From contig CAMLMI010000044.1 in NCBI GenBank assembly GCA_946480965.1, positions 1-19,304 of the forward strand: a stretch of 19,304 bases of DNA, read 5' to 3'. This document shows, piece after piece, positions 7,897 to 16,005 of this stretch. The notes beneath the pieces were generated by a model. That model saw only the letters and a program-made list of their open reading frames with translations, did not search any database and was not told where the DNA came from. The DNA is from an uncultured Verrucomicrobiales bacterium. GTDB lineage: Bacteria > Verrucomicrobiota > Verrucomicrobiae > Limisphaerales > CANJSG01. A program made the translations under genes and the position numbers. Position 1 is the first letter of the stretch. Every line of letters starts with the position of its first letter.

Positions 7897-8592
7897 GTGG
7901 CCGATTCCTCCTCCCCAGCCCCGGCCAAGCCGCCCCGCTCCGGCGTCGTCGTGCCGGTCCCGCTCAAGTGGCACCAGCGGCTGGCCGCAGCCACCATCTA
8001 CGGATTGCTCCGGCTCTTCATGGGCAGCTGGCGCGTGCGGTTCCGGGACGAATCCGGCATCCTGACCGATCCGGACGAGGGTCCGGTGATCTTCGCCGTC
8101 TGGCACAACCGCCTGGCCCTCTCCATGTGCTGCTGGCTGCACTACGTGCATCGCCACCGGCCCCGGTCGCGGCTCGTGGCCCTGATCAGCGCGAGCAAGG
8201 ACGGCGGCATCCTGGCCAATGTGCTGGAGCGTTTCCGCGTGGTGCCGGTGCGCGGTTCCTCCAGCCGTCGCGGCCGCCAGGCGCTGCTGGAGAGCGTGCG
8301 GCTGGTCGAGAAGGGGCACGACGTCGCCATCACGCCCGACGGTCCGCGCGGCCCGGTTTACCGGGTGCAGCCCGGAGTCATCCTGCTGGCCCAGTTGACG
8401 GGCCGTCCCATCGTGCCCGCCCATGTGACCATCCGCTGGAAACTCGAACTGAAGAGCTGGGACCGGTTCCAGATCCCCTGGCCCGGCGCGCGCTGCGACG
8501 TGACGTTCAAGGAGGCGATCCGGGTTCCCCGCGAGACGACGGAATCCGAACGCGAAGCCCTGGCCGAACGGCTCGCCCGGGCGCTGGCTTGA
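7897..8592 (+). CDS. DUF374 lysophospholipid acyltransferase-like protein
   Basis: This 231-aa protein belongs to the DUF374 group of LPLAT-type acyltransferases, which are thought to acylate lipids or lipid A-like substrates at the inner membrane. Family marks are 'FAVWHNRLAL' (66-75; the His-containing block), 'RGSSSRRGRQAL' (119-130), 'ITPDGPRGP' (145-153) and 'GRPIVPAHV' (169-177). A hydrophobic segment at ~28-42 may anchor it. The start is GTG 7897, four bases after the ruvA stop, with AAGGGAG about 10 nt upstream as a ribosome binding site. It ends the plus-strand ruv operon and converges on the protease gene. The precise substrate is unknown. Confidence 0.85.
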   Translation: MADSSSPAPAKPPRSGVVVPVPLKWHQRLAAATIYGLLRLFMGSWRVRFRDESGILTDPDEGPVIFAVWHNRLALSMCCWLHYVHRHRPRSRLVALISASKDGGILANVLERFRVVPVRGSSSRRGRQALLESVRLVEKGHDVAITPDGPRGPVYRVQPGVILLAQLTGRPIVPAHVTIRWKLELKSWDRFQIPWPGARCDVTFKEAIRVPRETTESEREALAERLARALA

Positions 8593-8681
8593 ATCGGAAA
8601 CGCCTGTGGGCCGCATTCCCGATCCGTCATCCGGTCCGGAACCCGTGTCCTCCCGGAGAAGGTCGGCGCGCTCGATCCGCC

Positions 8682-11291
8682 TCACTCGGCCAACCGGAAA
8701 AACTGCGCCGCATTGGTCGCCGGAGTGAACCATTCCGTCACCGGGAACCGTGACGGCACGTTCGTCGCCGCGCCGAAGCCCGTCGGCGTAGCCGCCGTTT
8801 CGACGGTGGCCGTGCCGGTTCCGCTGCCCGGCCAACTGAGCCTCAACAGCGTCGGACTCCAGCGGGCGACCTCGATCCGGCGCTCGGCGTTGGCGGAGAG
8901 CGGAAGCCTCCCCAGCACCTGTTCCGCCGCGTTGTTCCAGCCGTCTCCGTCGCGATCATCCAAGGCTCCGTCGGCTAGGTCGCTTATCGTGGCGTGTTCC
9001 CAGTCGTCGTCCAATCCGTCCCCGTCCGTGTCGAGGATCGGCACGCCGCGCACGCGCAGCTCCACCTGCGTCACCGTGCCCACGCTGCCTGAGGCCTGGT
9101 CGCTGAAGGTGACGCTCCAGGTGCCGCGCGAAGGTTCCAGAAAGGCCTGCGCGCTCACATAGGTCCAATCGCTCGGCCCGGCCGAAGCGTCGTCGCCCGT
9201 CGGTTGCAGCGCGGCCACGGTGCCCGACGGCGACCGCAGCGTGATGCGCAGTTGGCCCCGACGCGGATGCGTGGTGCGGACGCGCACCAGGACGTGCTCG
9301 CAGACCAGGTCCGCCGTCACCGGCACCTCCACCGTCGCGCCCACCGTGGCGAGGCGGGCCGAGAAGTTCGTCTGCTGCAACGCCGCCGCCAGCAGTTGCC
9401 CGCTGGTGCGCCCGATGAACGCGGCCGGGATGGCCGAGAAGTCGGTCAATTGCATGACCACGCGCTCGGTGGTCCCGACGTTGTTGTAGATCACCGCGAA
9501 GACCGCGCCCGCCTCCGCCGCGAACCGGATCTTCTCCTCGAAGTTGTTCACGCCCCGTTCGATCAACGCCGCCTTGCCCGTGATGTTCGTGGTCAATGGC
9601 ACCAGCGCCTGGCCGACGTTCACCAGCGGAACGAGCGCCGTGGGCGAATCGGGCTGGAAGCCGAGTCCGGGCGACGCCGCATGGTTCGTCGTGCCGGGCG
9701 CGAGCGGCGCTTCCAGGCGCACGCCGTCGTCCGGGATGAAAAGGTTGGTCGTCACCGACACCAGCTCCTCGTTCAGGGCCGGCCGCGTCGGCCAGTTCCG
9801 CGCCAGCTCCACGGCGATCCCGGCATCGGGCACGCCGTAGCCCACGTTGTCGCTGAACCGCAGCCCAGCGCCGTTGGTCGTGACGAGCGGATCGGCCAGA
9901 TCGATGTGGCGCGACGAAAGCACGAGCAGGTGCTGGAGATCGCGCACGGTCAGGTTCGTGTTCACCGAGAGCAGCAACGCCACCAGCCCGCTGATCTGCG
10001 GCGCGGCGGCCGAAGTGCCGGTGAAGGCCGTCAAGCCCGTGCCGTAGTCCGTGATGGAAGATCCCGCGATCCCGGTGCGGTCGGTCGTGGGGACGCCCGG
10101 GAAACCGGTGTCCGAACTGGGCGCGGCCACCAGCACGTTGGCCCCGGGCGAGCTGTAGGACGCGGCGCGTCCGTCGCTCCGCACCGCGCCCACCGGGATC
10201 ACGTGCGGATTCGTCAGGTAGCCGTCCTCGTTCGCGTTCCCGGCGAAGCCGCGCTGGTTCCCGGAGGAACGCACATACACGGTGCCCTTGCCCCCGCGCC
10301 CCTGCGTCGCGCCCAGTTCGACCGCCTCGTTCTCCACGCCCGAAGCCGGGGACTGGGATGTCGAGGCGAAGCCCCAGCTGTGGTTCTGCACCCAGACCTC
10401 GTCGTCCCGATGGCGGAACATCCCCGCCATGTCCTCGTCCGAGATGGAGAGCGGGATCACGCCGCCGGAAAAGATCCGCATCCCCACCAACCGCGCATCC
10501 GGCGCGGTGCCCGCCACACCGACGCCGTTGCCGGTCGTGGCCGCGATGATCCCGGCGACGGCCGTGCCGTGGTTGTCGGAGCTGGTGCGGGGCGAAACGT
10601 CCGTGTCCTCCTGCACGAAGTTGAAGTGCAGCGTTCCGGCGGAAGCGCGCGAAAGATCGGCGTGCGCCACGTCGATCCCGTCGTCCACCACCGCCACGTT
10701 CACCCCTTCGCCGCGTGTCGTGGGCCAAGCGGCGCGGATGTTCAGATCGGCTCCGGCGCGGGAACCGTCGGCGTTGCGGTTCTCCAGATGAAACGCCTGG
10801 GAAAAGAACGGATCATCCGGCGCGGGCGCGTAGCCGCCGTGTTGCGCCACCGGACGCCGCATCTCCGGATAAGCCGCCTCCACCCGCGCGTCCTGCGAGA
10901 GCGTTTGCGCGAGGGCCAAAGCCTCTTCCGGCGAAGCCGTCGCCACCCGCCACCAGTCCGGCACCGCTGCGACCGGCTGCGGATCGTTTCCGGGAAGAAG
11001 CGCTTCAACGGACGCGCCCGGCTTGGGTTTCACCAACACCCAGCGCTTGATGCGATACACCGCGTTGGTGGCTCCACCGGTTGGATGGGCTTCGAGAAAA
11101 GGTTCCCCGGCCGAGCGGGCAGCGAGCGTGGTTCGGGACGCCGCCGAGTTCGTCGGGATCAGGACGGTGAGTTCCGTCGGCCGGGGTTCCTTGAAACGAT
11201 ACGTCCGCGTTGCAGCCTCGGCCGCCGATGTGTTTCCCACCGCCGTGCCCAGCGTCCACAGCCCGACCCAAAAACAAACCGAGCGTTTCAC
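8682..11291 (-). CDS. Secreted subtilisin-like (S8) protease with PA, P and TSP3-like regions
   Basis: This 869-aa exported serine protease has a signal peptide at 1-~26 ('[15 protein letters not shown]', cut after 'TSAAEA'). A propeptide-like region runs to ~170. The S8 domain has Asp203 ('VAVVDDGIDV'), His241 ('DNHGTAVAGI') and Ser427 ('TGTSAAAPQISG'). A PA-like domain follows at ~545-640, then a P/homoB-like domain at ~660-748 ('RITLRSPSGTVAAL'), as in proprotein convertases. Asp-rich TSP3-like Ca2+ motifs ('DTDGDGLDDDWE') lie at ~754-790, and a terminal domain ends 'AAQFFRLAE'. I chose GTG 11291 because it overlaps the thiD stop in a GTGA coupling and gives the signal peptide; the open frame continues upstream antisense to nothing and in shadow of thiD. 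It is likely secreted or on the outer surface. Confidence 0.93.
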   Translation of the reverse strand: MKRSVCFWVGLWTLGTAVGNTSAAEAATRTYRFKEPRPTELTVLIPTNSAASRTTLAARSAGEPFLEAHPTGGATNAVYRIKRWVLVKPKPGASVEALLPGNDPQPVAAVPDWWRVATASPEEALALAQTLSQDARVEAAYPEMRRPVAQHGGYAPAPDDPFFSQAFHLENRNADGSRAGADLNIRAAWPTTRGEGVNVAVVDDGIDVAHADLSRASAGTLHFNFVQEDTDVSPRTSSDNHGTAVAGIIAATTGNGVGVAGTAPDARLVGMRIFSGGVIPLSISDEDMAGMFRHRDDEVWVQNHSWGFASTSQSPASGVENEAVELGATQGRGGKGTVYVRSSGNQRGFAGNANEDGYLTNPHVIPVGAVRSDGRAASYSSPGANVLVAAPSSDTGFPGVPTTDRTGIAGSSITDYGTGLTAFTGTSAAAPQISGLVALLLSVNTNLTVRDLQHLLVLSSRHIDLADPLVTTNGAGLRFSDNVGYGVPDAGIAVELARNWPTRPALNEELVSVTTNLFIPDDGVRLEAPLAPGTTNHAASPGLGFQPDSPTALVPLVNVGQALVPLTTNITGKAALIERGVNNFEEKIRFAAEAGAVFAVIYNNVGTTERVVMQLTDFSAIPAAFIGRTSGQLLAAALQQTNFSARLATVGATVEVPVTADLVCEHVLVRVRTTHPRRGQLRITLRSPSGTVAALQPTGDDASAGPSDWTYVSAQAFLEPSRGTWSVTFSDQASGSVGTVTQVELRVRGVPILDTDGDGLDDDWEHATISDLADGALDDRDGDGWNNAAEQVLGRLPLSANAERRIEVARWSPTLLRLSWPGSGTGTATVETAATPTGFGAATNVPSRFPVTEWFTPATNAAQFFRLAE

Positions 11292-12097
11292 CGTTTTGAT
11301 GGATTGCCCGCCGCCAGCGGATTCAGCGCCTGATGCCGCCCGATCTCCACGCTCTCGGCGATGGCCGTGGAGATGAATTGTTTCGCCCGCGCCACCGCCT
11401 CGGGCAGTTCCCGGCCCAGCGCCAGCTCCGCCGTCACCGCCGCCGAATACGTGCAGCCCGTGCCGTGCGTCGAAACCCCGCGCACCCGGGGCGCGGTCAA
11501 GAGCAGCTCGGTGTTTCCGTCGTTGAAAAAGTCCACGGCTTCTCCATCGGTCGCCAGATGCCCGCCCTTGACCAAGGCGGCGCAGCCGAAGCGACGCTGG
11601 ATCTCCGCCGCCGCCGCGCGCAGCTCGTCGAGCGTCCGCACCGGATGCCCCACCAGGATCTCCGCCTCGTCCAGATTGGGCGTCACCAGCGCCGCGCAGG
11701 GCAGAAGCTCCGTGAGCAGCGCCTTCACGGCCGAAGGCTTCAAGAGCCGCGCGCCCGAAGTCGCCACCATCACCGGATCGACCACCAATGGCGGCCGGCC
11801 TTTTCCGGAGCACCGTTCCGCCACCACTCGGATGATCGCCGTGCTGAAGAGCATTCCCGTCTTCACCGCCGCCGGCCGCAGCTCCGCGAAGACCGCGTCG
11901 ATCTGTTGCCCGACGATCTTGGGCGTCGCCGCCTGGATGCCCGTGACGCCCTTGGGATTCTGCGCCGTGAGACAGGTGATCGCGCTCGTGCCGTGAACGC
12001 CCAGCGCGGCGAACGTCTTCAGATCCGCCTGGATGCCCGCGCCACCGCCGCTGTCGGAGCCGGCGATGGTCAGGGCGATGGGCACATGTCGTTTCAT
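11288..12097 (-). CDS. thiD: Hydroxymethylpyrimidine/phosphomethylpyrimidine kinase ThiD
   Basis: ThiD phosphorylates HMP to HMP-P and HMP-PP in thiamine diphosphate synthesis. The 269-aa length is standard. Substrate-binding '[20 protein letters not shown]' is at 10-29, 'TAQNPKGV' at 44-51, '[11 protein letters not shown]' at 105-115, '[10 protein letters not shown]' at 139-148, and the catalytic anion-hole motif 'HGTGC' at 211-215 with Cys215. ATG 12097 gives the normal start; four extra residues upstream are possible. The stop codon shares bases with the GTG of the downstream protease (GTGA), implying translational coupling. No thiE, thiC or TPP riboswitch is recognisable beside it. The upstream TSUP transporter gene is 99 bp away on the same strand. 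Confidence 0.95.
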   Translation of the reverse strand: MKRHVPIALTIAGSDSGGGAGIQADLKTFAALGVHGTSAITCLTAQNPKGVTGIQAATPKIVGQQIDAVFAELRPAAVKTGMLFSTAIIRVVAERCSGKGRPPLVVDPVMVATSGARLLKPSAVKALLTELLPCAALVTPNLDEAEILVGHPVRTLDELRAAAAEIQRRFGCAALVKGGHLATDGEAVDFFNDGNTELLLTAPRVRGVSTHGTGCTYSAAVTAELALGRELPEAVARAKQFISTAIAESVEIGRHQALNPLAAGNPSKR

Positions 12098-12169
12098 CGG
12101 ATGCCGCAAGCTAGGCCACGGACGGATTCACCGCCAGCCCGCGTCTGGAACGGGTCCACCCGAGCCTTT

Positions 12170-12190
12170 CCGATCTCCGATCTCCGATTC
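12170..12190. repeat. Three tandem 7-bp repeats
   Basis: Two exact copies of CCGATCT plus a third near-copy CCGATTC lie in the 99-bp gap between the TSUP transporter stop and thiD. The tract is short and could vary in copy number by slippage. It might affect thiD expression, but nothing in the sequence shows this. Confidence 0.5.
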
Positions 12191-12196
12191 CCGCGT

Positions 12197-12976
12197 TCAT
12201 CTGATCCACGCCGCCAAGTCGAAGTTCGCGATCAGCTGCACGCCCGTCAGGAAGATGAAGACATAGACCACGCGCAGGAACATCGCCTCCGAGATCCGGC
12301 GGTTCAGCCACACGCCGATCCACACCCCCACCGGCACCAACGGCAAGAGCCACAGCCCCACCTTCAGCGTCTCCCACGTGATGATCCCCTTGGCCGCGAA
12401 GAACGGCACCTTGATCCAGTTGATCCACGTAAAGACCAGCACCGTCGTCCCCACATAGATCTCCTTCGGCAACCGCTGCGGGATCAGGAACAACGCCCCC
12501 ACCGGCCCCGCCCCGTGCGCGAAGGTGGACGTGATCCCCATTACCAGACCGCACGGAATACCGATGGCGTGGTTCGGCTGGAAGGCTCCCTCCGCCGCGA
12601 AGATCCGCTCCTTCAGCAGCTGGAACACGACGAACCCCACCGCGATGCAGCCGATGGCGACGTTCAGTTGGCGCGGCGAAAACCGGTCGATCAACTGCAC
12701 CCCGACCACGATCCCGACCACCGCGCCCGGCAACAGATACCGCAGGTTCTTCGCCTCCCATTTCCGCCAGTAATGCCGCAGCGAAAACAGGTCGCCGGCG
12801 CACAGCAGCGGCAACACCACCCCCAGCGCGAAAGCCGCGTCCCGCCCGTTCCGGGCGAAGGCCAGCACGCACAACGGCGTGGTCAACATGCCCAGCCCGC
12901 CGCCGAACCCGGCCTTCGACAGACCGATGAACACCACGGCGACAGCCGCCAAAACAATGGAAGCGACATCCCACAC
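12197..12976 (-). CDS. TSUP/TauE-SafE family membrane permease
   Basis: This 259-aa, polytopic inner-membrane protein belongs to the TauE/SafE (TSUP) family, whose members move sulfite, sulfoacetate or related organosulfur compounds. Family features include the N-terminal '[16 protein letters not shown]' re-entrant Gly motif and the repeated half-motif '[20 protein letters not shown]' at about 137-156. There are seven to eight hydrophobic segments. I chose GTG 12976, which places '[16 protein letters not shown]' directly before the first helix; an upstream TTG at 13012 is possible but adds a non-hydrophobic stretch. It may share a transcript with thiD and the protease. The substrate is not determinable, and no sulfur-metabolism genes are nearby. 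Confidence 0.88.
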   Translation of the reverse strand: MWDVASIVLAAVAVVFIGLSKAGFGGGLGMLTTPLCVLAFARNGRDAAFALGVVLPLLCAGDLFSLRHYWRKWEAKNLRYLLPGAVVGIVVGVQLIDRFSPRQLNVAIGCIAVGFVVFQLLKERIFAAEGAFQPNHAIGIPCGLVMGITSTFAHGAGPVGALFLIPQRLPKEIYVGTTVLVFTWINWIKVPFFAAKGIITWETLKVGLWLLPLVPVGVWIGVWLNRRISEAMFLRVVYVFIFLTGVQLIANFDLAAWIR

Positions 12977-13154
12977 GCCCGCGTGTCTAGGCCCTGCCGC
13001 CGTCCCTCTCAATCTCCGTCTGGATCATAATCCTGCTCCTCGTCTTCCTCTTCGTCCCTCGCCCGAATTTTCTCGTCCTAGTTCTCCACCTCCTTCTCGT
13101 CCTCGTTCCCAAACGCAGCGCCGAAAGAACCCGTCCCCGATCCCGAATCCCCTC

Positions 13155-13183
13155 TTGCACTGCCCCGACGATCCCCCTAGGTT
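13155..13183 (+). promoter_or_regulatory. Possible tRNA-Leu promoter
   Basis: TTGCAC (13155-13160) and TAGGTT (13178-13183) are spaced by 17 bp and end 20 bp before the tRNA 5' end, as expected for a sigma70-type promoter. Each hexamer matches the consensus at only about half its positions. The DNA just upstream (13013-13130) is a CT-rich tract with repeated TCCTCGTC-like units and no visible gene. Confidence 0.35.
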
Positions 13184-13203
13184 CCGCCTCGCCTTTTCTG
13201 GGT

Positions 13204-13290
13204 GCCGACATGGCGGAATTGGCAGACGCGCTAGACTCAAAATCTTGTTCCCTTACGGGAGTGTGGGTTCGACCCCCTCTGTCGGCACCA
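13204..13290 (+). tRNA. tRNA-Leu (anticodon CAA)
   Basis: This 87-nt class II tRNA has an encoded CCA end. The acceptor stem GCCGACA/TGTCGGC is perfect, the D-stem is GCG/CGC, and the anticodon loop CTCAAAA gives anticodon CAA (decodes UUG). A long variable arm TCCC-TTAC-GGGA is typical of tRNA-Leu, and the T-loop is TTCGACC. Two stems each contain one T-T mismatch: anticodon stem 28:42 (window 13232/13246) and T-stem 50:64 (13264/13278). An integrase gene starts 88 bp downstream on the same strand, so the 3' half is the probable attachment site of the island. Confidence 0.95.
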
Positions 13291-13302
13291 ATTGATTTCC
13301 TT

Positions 13303-13335
13303 CACCTGCAAGCACTTAACACCTGATTGCATTTT
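13303..13335 (+). repeat. Short repeats between tRNA and integrase
   Basis: CACCTG occurs twice (13303-13308 and 13320-13325), 17 bp apart. TGCAA (13307-13311) and TTGCA (13327-13331) form a weak inverted repeat followed by TTTT (13332-13335). The direct repeats could be arm-type recombinase sites. The inverted repeat could be a weak terminator for the tRNA. Both readings are speculative. Confidence 0.25.
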
Positions 13336-13378
13336 CCACGCTCGTCTTGTTCTGACGGTTTTATGACAAAATGGCGGC

Positions 13379-14719
13379 ATGAAGACGCAAGGTGCCGTCC
13401 CCAAGACTGCCAAGGACAAGTTCCCGATCCGCCTCAAGGATGGTAGTGCATCGGCTTCGATCTACTTCACGCCGACGACCGCTCGCGACCAGTCCTACGA
13501 CGCTTTCACCCTCAACTACTCGCTCGGCGGAAAGCGCGTGCGACGGATGTTCTCCGACCTCGCCGAGGCCAAGGCGGAAGGCCAGCGCGTTCTCGCGCAA
13601 ATGGCCCAGGGTTCGGTCGGAGCCGCCCACCTGACCGGCGAGGAACGCCACGCCCTCCAAGCCGCCTTGGCCAAGCTCGCCGCCGTGCGCGGCAACCCAA
13701 ACGCCACCATCGCCAGTCTGGCTGCGCTTGTCGAAGAACACGCCGCTGCCACGGCCAAACTTCCCGAGGGCGTCTCCCTTACCCAAGCGGCCGAATTCTA
13801 CCGTGAGCGCAATCCCGCAGGACTCGTCTCCAAGACCGTGGCCGAAGTCGTGGACGCCTTCATCGAGGACCGCCGGGCGGGCGGATGCTCCGCCGTTCAC
13901 CTGCGCGACCTAGGCGTTCGGCTGGGCCGCTTCAAGGCGGCGTTCCACTTGGTCCCCATCAACTCCGTTTCCGCCCCTCAGGTGCAGCAATACGTTTACG
14001 GCCTGACCCACGGCCACACCGGCAAAGCCTCCGCCAACCGCAGCAAGGAAAACACCCTTCGGCAGATCGTCAGCCTGTTCAACTTCGCCCGCCGCATGAA
14101 GTTCATCCCGGCCGACCTCGCCCTCGAAGTCGCCGAGATCCCCACGCCCAAGAAGCAGCACGCCGCCATCGAAGTCTTCACTCCGTCGGAGATCGCCGCG
14201 ATCCTCGCGTCTGCCGATTCCGAGATCGTCCCCGCACTGGCCATCGCCGCCTTTGCCGGGCTGCGCTTGGCGGAGGTTGCCCGCCTCGACTGGCGCGACG
14301 TGAAGCTCGGCGAAAGCGTCCTCATCGTCACCGCCGGCAACGCCAAGACCCGAGCCCGCCGCGTCGTTCCCCTCGCGCCCAATCTGGCCGCGTGGCTCGC
14401 TCCGCACGCCAAGACGTTCGGTCCGGTGAATCCCTGCGCCGACGACGACCTCGGCGGAGCCTTGGGCGACCGTTTCGAGCGGGCCGCCGTCCGCGCCAAG
14501 ATCGGCTGGCGGCGCAATGCCTTGCGCCACTCCGCCATCACTTATCGCGTAGCCGTGACCAAGGACGTGGCCGCGTGCGCCCTGGAATTCGGCAATTCCC
14601 CAGCTGTCATCTTCTCCAGCTACCGCGCCTTGGCCACGGAAGCTGAGGGACGGGCGTGGTTTGATGTGAGTCCCAAATTAACCGACACGAACGTCGTTCC
14701 ATTGGTGGCAGCGCGGTAG
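13379..14719 (+). CDS. Tyrosine recombinase / phage-type integrase
   Basis: This 446-aa site-specific recombinase probably inserts the island at the adjacent tRNA-Leu. A basic, Ala-rich N-terminal arm and SAM-like core-binding domain (~150-255) are followed by the catalytic domain. Catalytic-type residues are Arg296 ('AGLRLAEVARLDW'), Lys323 ('NAKTRARRVVPL'), Arg383 in 'NALRHS', and nucleophile Tyr415 in 'IFSSYRAL'. The usual His of the H-x-x-R box is Asn380, and the 'GHS' His/Trp is Asn406 ('EFGNSPAV'). I recall such Asn substitutions from integrases of PVC bacteria; otherwise activity would be doubtful. The ATG at 13379 has GGCGG just upstream. A large hairpin begins 27 bp after the stop. 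Confidence 0.92.
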   Translation: MKTQGAVPKTAKDKFPIRLKDGSASASIYFTPTTARDQSYDAFTLNYSLGGKRVRRMFSDLAEAKAEGQRVLAQMAQGSVGAAHLTGEERHALQAALAKLAAVRGNPNATIASLAALVEEHAAATAKLPEGVSLTQAAEFYRERNPAGLVSKTVAEVVDAFIEDRRAGGCSAVHLRDLGVRLGRFKAAFHLVPINSVSAPQVQQYVYGLTHGHTGKASANRSKENTLRQIVSLFNFARRMKFIPADLALEVAEIPTPKKQHAAIEVFTPSEIAAILASADSEIVPALAIAAFAGLRLAEVARLDWRDVKLGESVLIVTAGNAKTRARRVVPLAPNLAAWLAPHAKTFGPVNPCADDDLGGALGDRFERAAVRAKIGWRRNALRHSAITYRVAVTKDVAACALEFGNSPAVIFSSYRALATEAEGRAWFDVSPKLTDTNVVPLVAAR

Positions 14720-14745
14720 TCCTCGGCGGATCTGGGAAAAGGCAA

Positions 14746-14780
14746 ACGGCCGGTCGGTCCCCGGGGACCGTGCCGGCCGT
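14746..14780. repeat. Strong 35-bp nested hairpin after the integrase
   Basis: Outer arms ACGGCCGG (14746-14753) and CCGGCCGT (14773-14780) are perfect complements. Between them lies a perfect 16-bp palindrome CGGTCCCCGGGGACCG (14755-14770). Together they give about 14 stem pairs with a small bulge (T against TG) and a CCGG loop. No T-run follows on the plus strand; on the minus strand the sequence continues TTTGCCTTTT. The rest of the gap 14720-14993 shows no convincing gene. Confidence 0.6.
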
Positions 14781-14993
14781 GACAGCCCCTGCCGAAGCAA
14801 GCTCCGACTCGGTGACTGAATCGATGCTCGGCTCCCTGCGGGACCGAACGATTCCAGGCTTGGTCGGGGTCCCCATTCTGTCAATCCCGCCGCTTGCTCC
14901 AATGCTCGAAGTTGCGCTTTGATTCGATCCGTGAAGCAGGGGAGGGCATACTTTCGCAAACCAGAGCCGTTGATCTCCACACAAGGTCTTCGG

Positions 14994-15923
14994 ATGTGGT
15001 GGAAGAGGTTTATCAACCAGGAAGCGAATATAGTTCTGAGATCGCCGTGGCGTGACTCGATCCTCGGGTGGCTCAAGTTTGATGACTTCACGCTCTGCAA
15101 CAGCCACCCGGACCGCATCGCCGCTTACCGGACCCTGCTGGAGATCAGCTTGGCCGAGGCAAATTCCGGCGAGCACCTCCCCAAGTGGCTTGCGACCATC
15201 GCCGCCTCCACATCCTCCGAGGCAGAACGACAAGCTGCGGCGAGCAGCATCGGCGAATGGCTGGAAACCATGCGCCAAAAGCCCCATACCAGAAAATGGA
15301 TCGAGCCCTTGAAGGAACGGTTTGACGACTACGAGTCACGGCGGGAAATGGCGTTCAATCGGTTATTCCGGCTAATTCTGCCCGATTCGTTCAAAACGGC
15401 AGTGATTCGTTCACACGTCCCGTATCACTACGTTCCCCACGGCATCTTCATGGGGCGCCTTCATGGTTTTGGCCTCATTGCGAAGGATTCATTGGCCAGC
15501 TTTCTCGACGGGGAGTTTGGCGAGTTTTGGAAGATGGAGCGTCACCAGCAGGAGGAGTTTCTCGGGGCCTATCACAAGGCAAAGGATGCCTCAGCTCCGG
15601 GAGGCTCTCAGTTCGCGATCTTGAAAGTTTGGATCGACGACAACATGCCTGTTTTTCAGAGGTTTCATTGGGACTGGGCAGGCATCAACGAATACGCCCT
15701 CAAGGCGGGGTTCTCGGAAGATGAAGATCTACCCTCCGACTTGGCGGATTGGGCAGCCGATCACAATCGTTCCAGCAAGGGAACTCCGTCCGCTGCCAAG
15801 TGGCATCTCACGACCAAAAGGAGGCGCGCGAACCCAAGGGAGATCGCCCGAAGCGCAATCCTGCTCACGCCCCGCCCACGAATTGCCGCAGGTCTTCACC
15901 CGGAATCGGTTCCCGGATCTTGA
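14994..15923 (+). CDS. Hypothetical island protein, no recognised domain
   Basis: This 309-aa protein is read from ATG 14994, preceded by AAGG at a normal distance. GTG 14931 or TTG 14919 would add 21-25 residues ('VKQGRAYFRKPEP'). It is soluble-looking with many Trp, Phe and His residues, for example 'MWWKRF', 'FHWDWAG' and 'FWKMERHQQEEF'. A central segment 'SHVPYHYVPHGIFMGRLHG' is rich in His/Tyr/Gly. A charged helix around 'KWIEPLKERFDDYESRRE' suggests alpha-helical structure. The C-terminus is basic ('TTKRRRANPREIAR'). No signal peptide or membrane helix is seen and I do not recognise a family. It is the first cargo gene after the integrase, with its own gap of 274 bp. GC is lower than in the backbone. 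Confidence 0.65.
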   Translation: MWWKRFINQEANIVLRSPWRDSILGWLKFDDFTLCNSHPDRIAAYRTLLEISLAEANSGEHLPKWLATIAASTSSEAERQAAASSIGEWLETMRQKPHTRKWIEPLKERFDDYESRREMAFNRLFRLILPDSFKTAVIRSHVPYHYVPHGIFMGRLHGFGLIAKDSLASFLDGEFGEFWKMERHQQEEFLGAYHKAKDASAPGGSQFAILKVWIDDNMPVFQRFHWDWAGINEYALKAGFSEDEDLPSDLADWAADHNRSSKGTPSAAKWHLTTKRRRANPREIARSAILLTPRPRIAAGLHPESVPGS

Positions 15924-15980
15924 GGTCGATTCCGGGTCAGCCCCACTCGATTTCGGCCAATTGAATCGGCCATTGCTGAA

Positions 15981-15990
15981 GTTGCGCAAC
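15981..15990. promoter_or_regulatory. 10-bp palindrome upstream of first HTH gene
   Basis: GTTGCGCAAC is its own reverse complement and ends 15 bp before the ATG of the small HTH protein at 16006, a good place for autoregulation. A related GAAGTTGCGC also occurs at about 14909, upstream of the previous cargo gene. An operator role is inference. Confidence 0.3.
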
Positions 15991-16005
15991 AGAGCGCACC
16001 AAAGC

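Noticed and set aside
9204..11333. Long plus-strand frame (709 codons) across the protease gene
   Set aside because: Antisense shadow. The minus-strand gene has signal peptide, catalytic triad and P-domain features.
12098..12196. TPP riboswitch upstream of thiD
   Set aside because: The gap is only 99 bp and lacks the conserved CUGAGA-type THI-box sequence.
11333..13030. Long plus-strand frame (565 codons) across thiD and the TSUP gene
   Set aside because: It spans two well-supported minus-strand genes and is Arg/His/Gln-rich without domains.
14607..15287. Minus-strand frame between integrase and first cargo gene
   Set aside because: It covers the ends of two plus-strand genes and the hairpin, with no family features.
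15721..16005. Upstream extension of the first HTH gene
   Set aside because: The frame is open but overlaps the end of the 309-aa gene and adds Arg/Pro-rich sequence with no family match. ATG 16006 gives a complete HTH domain.
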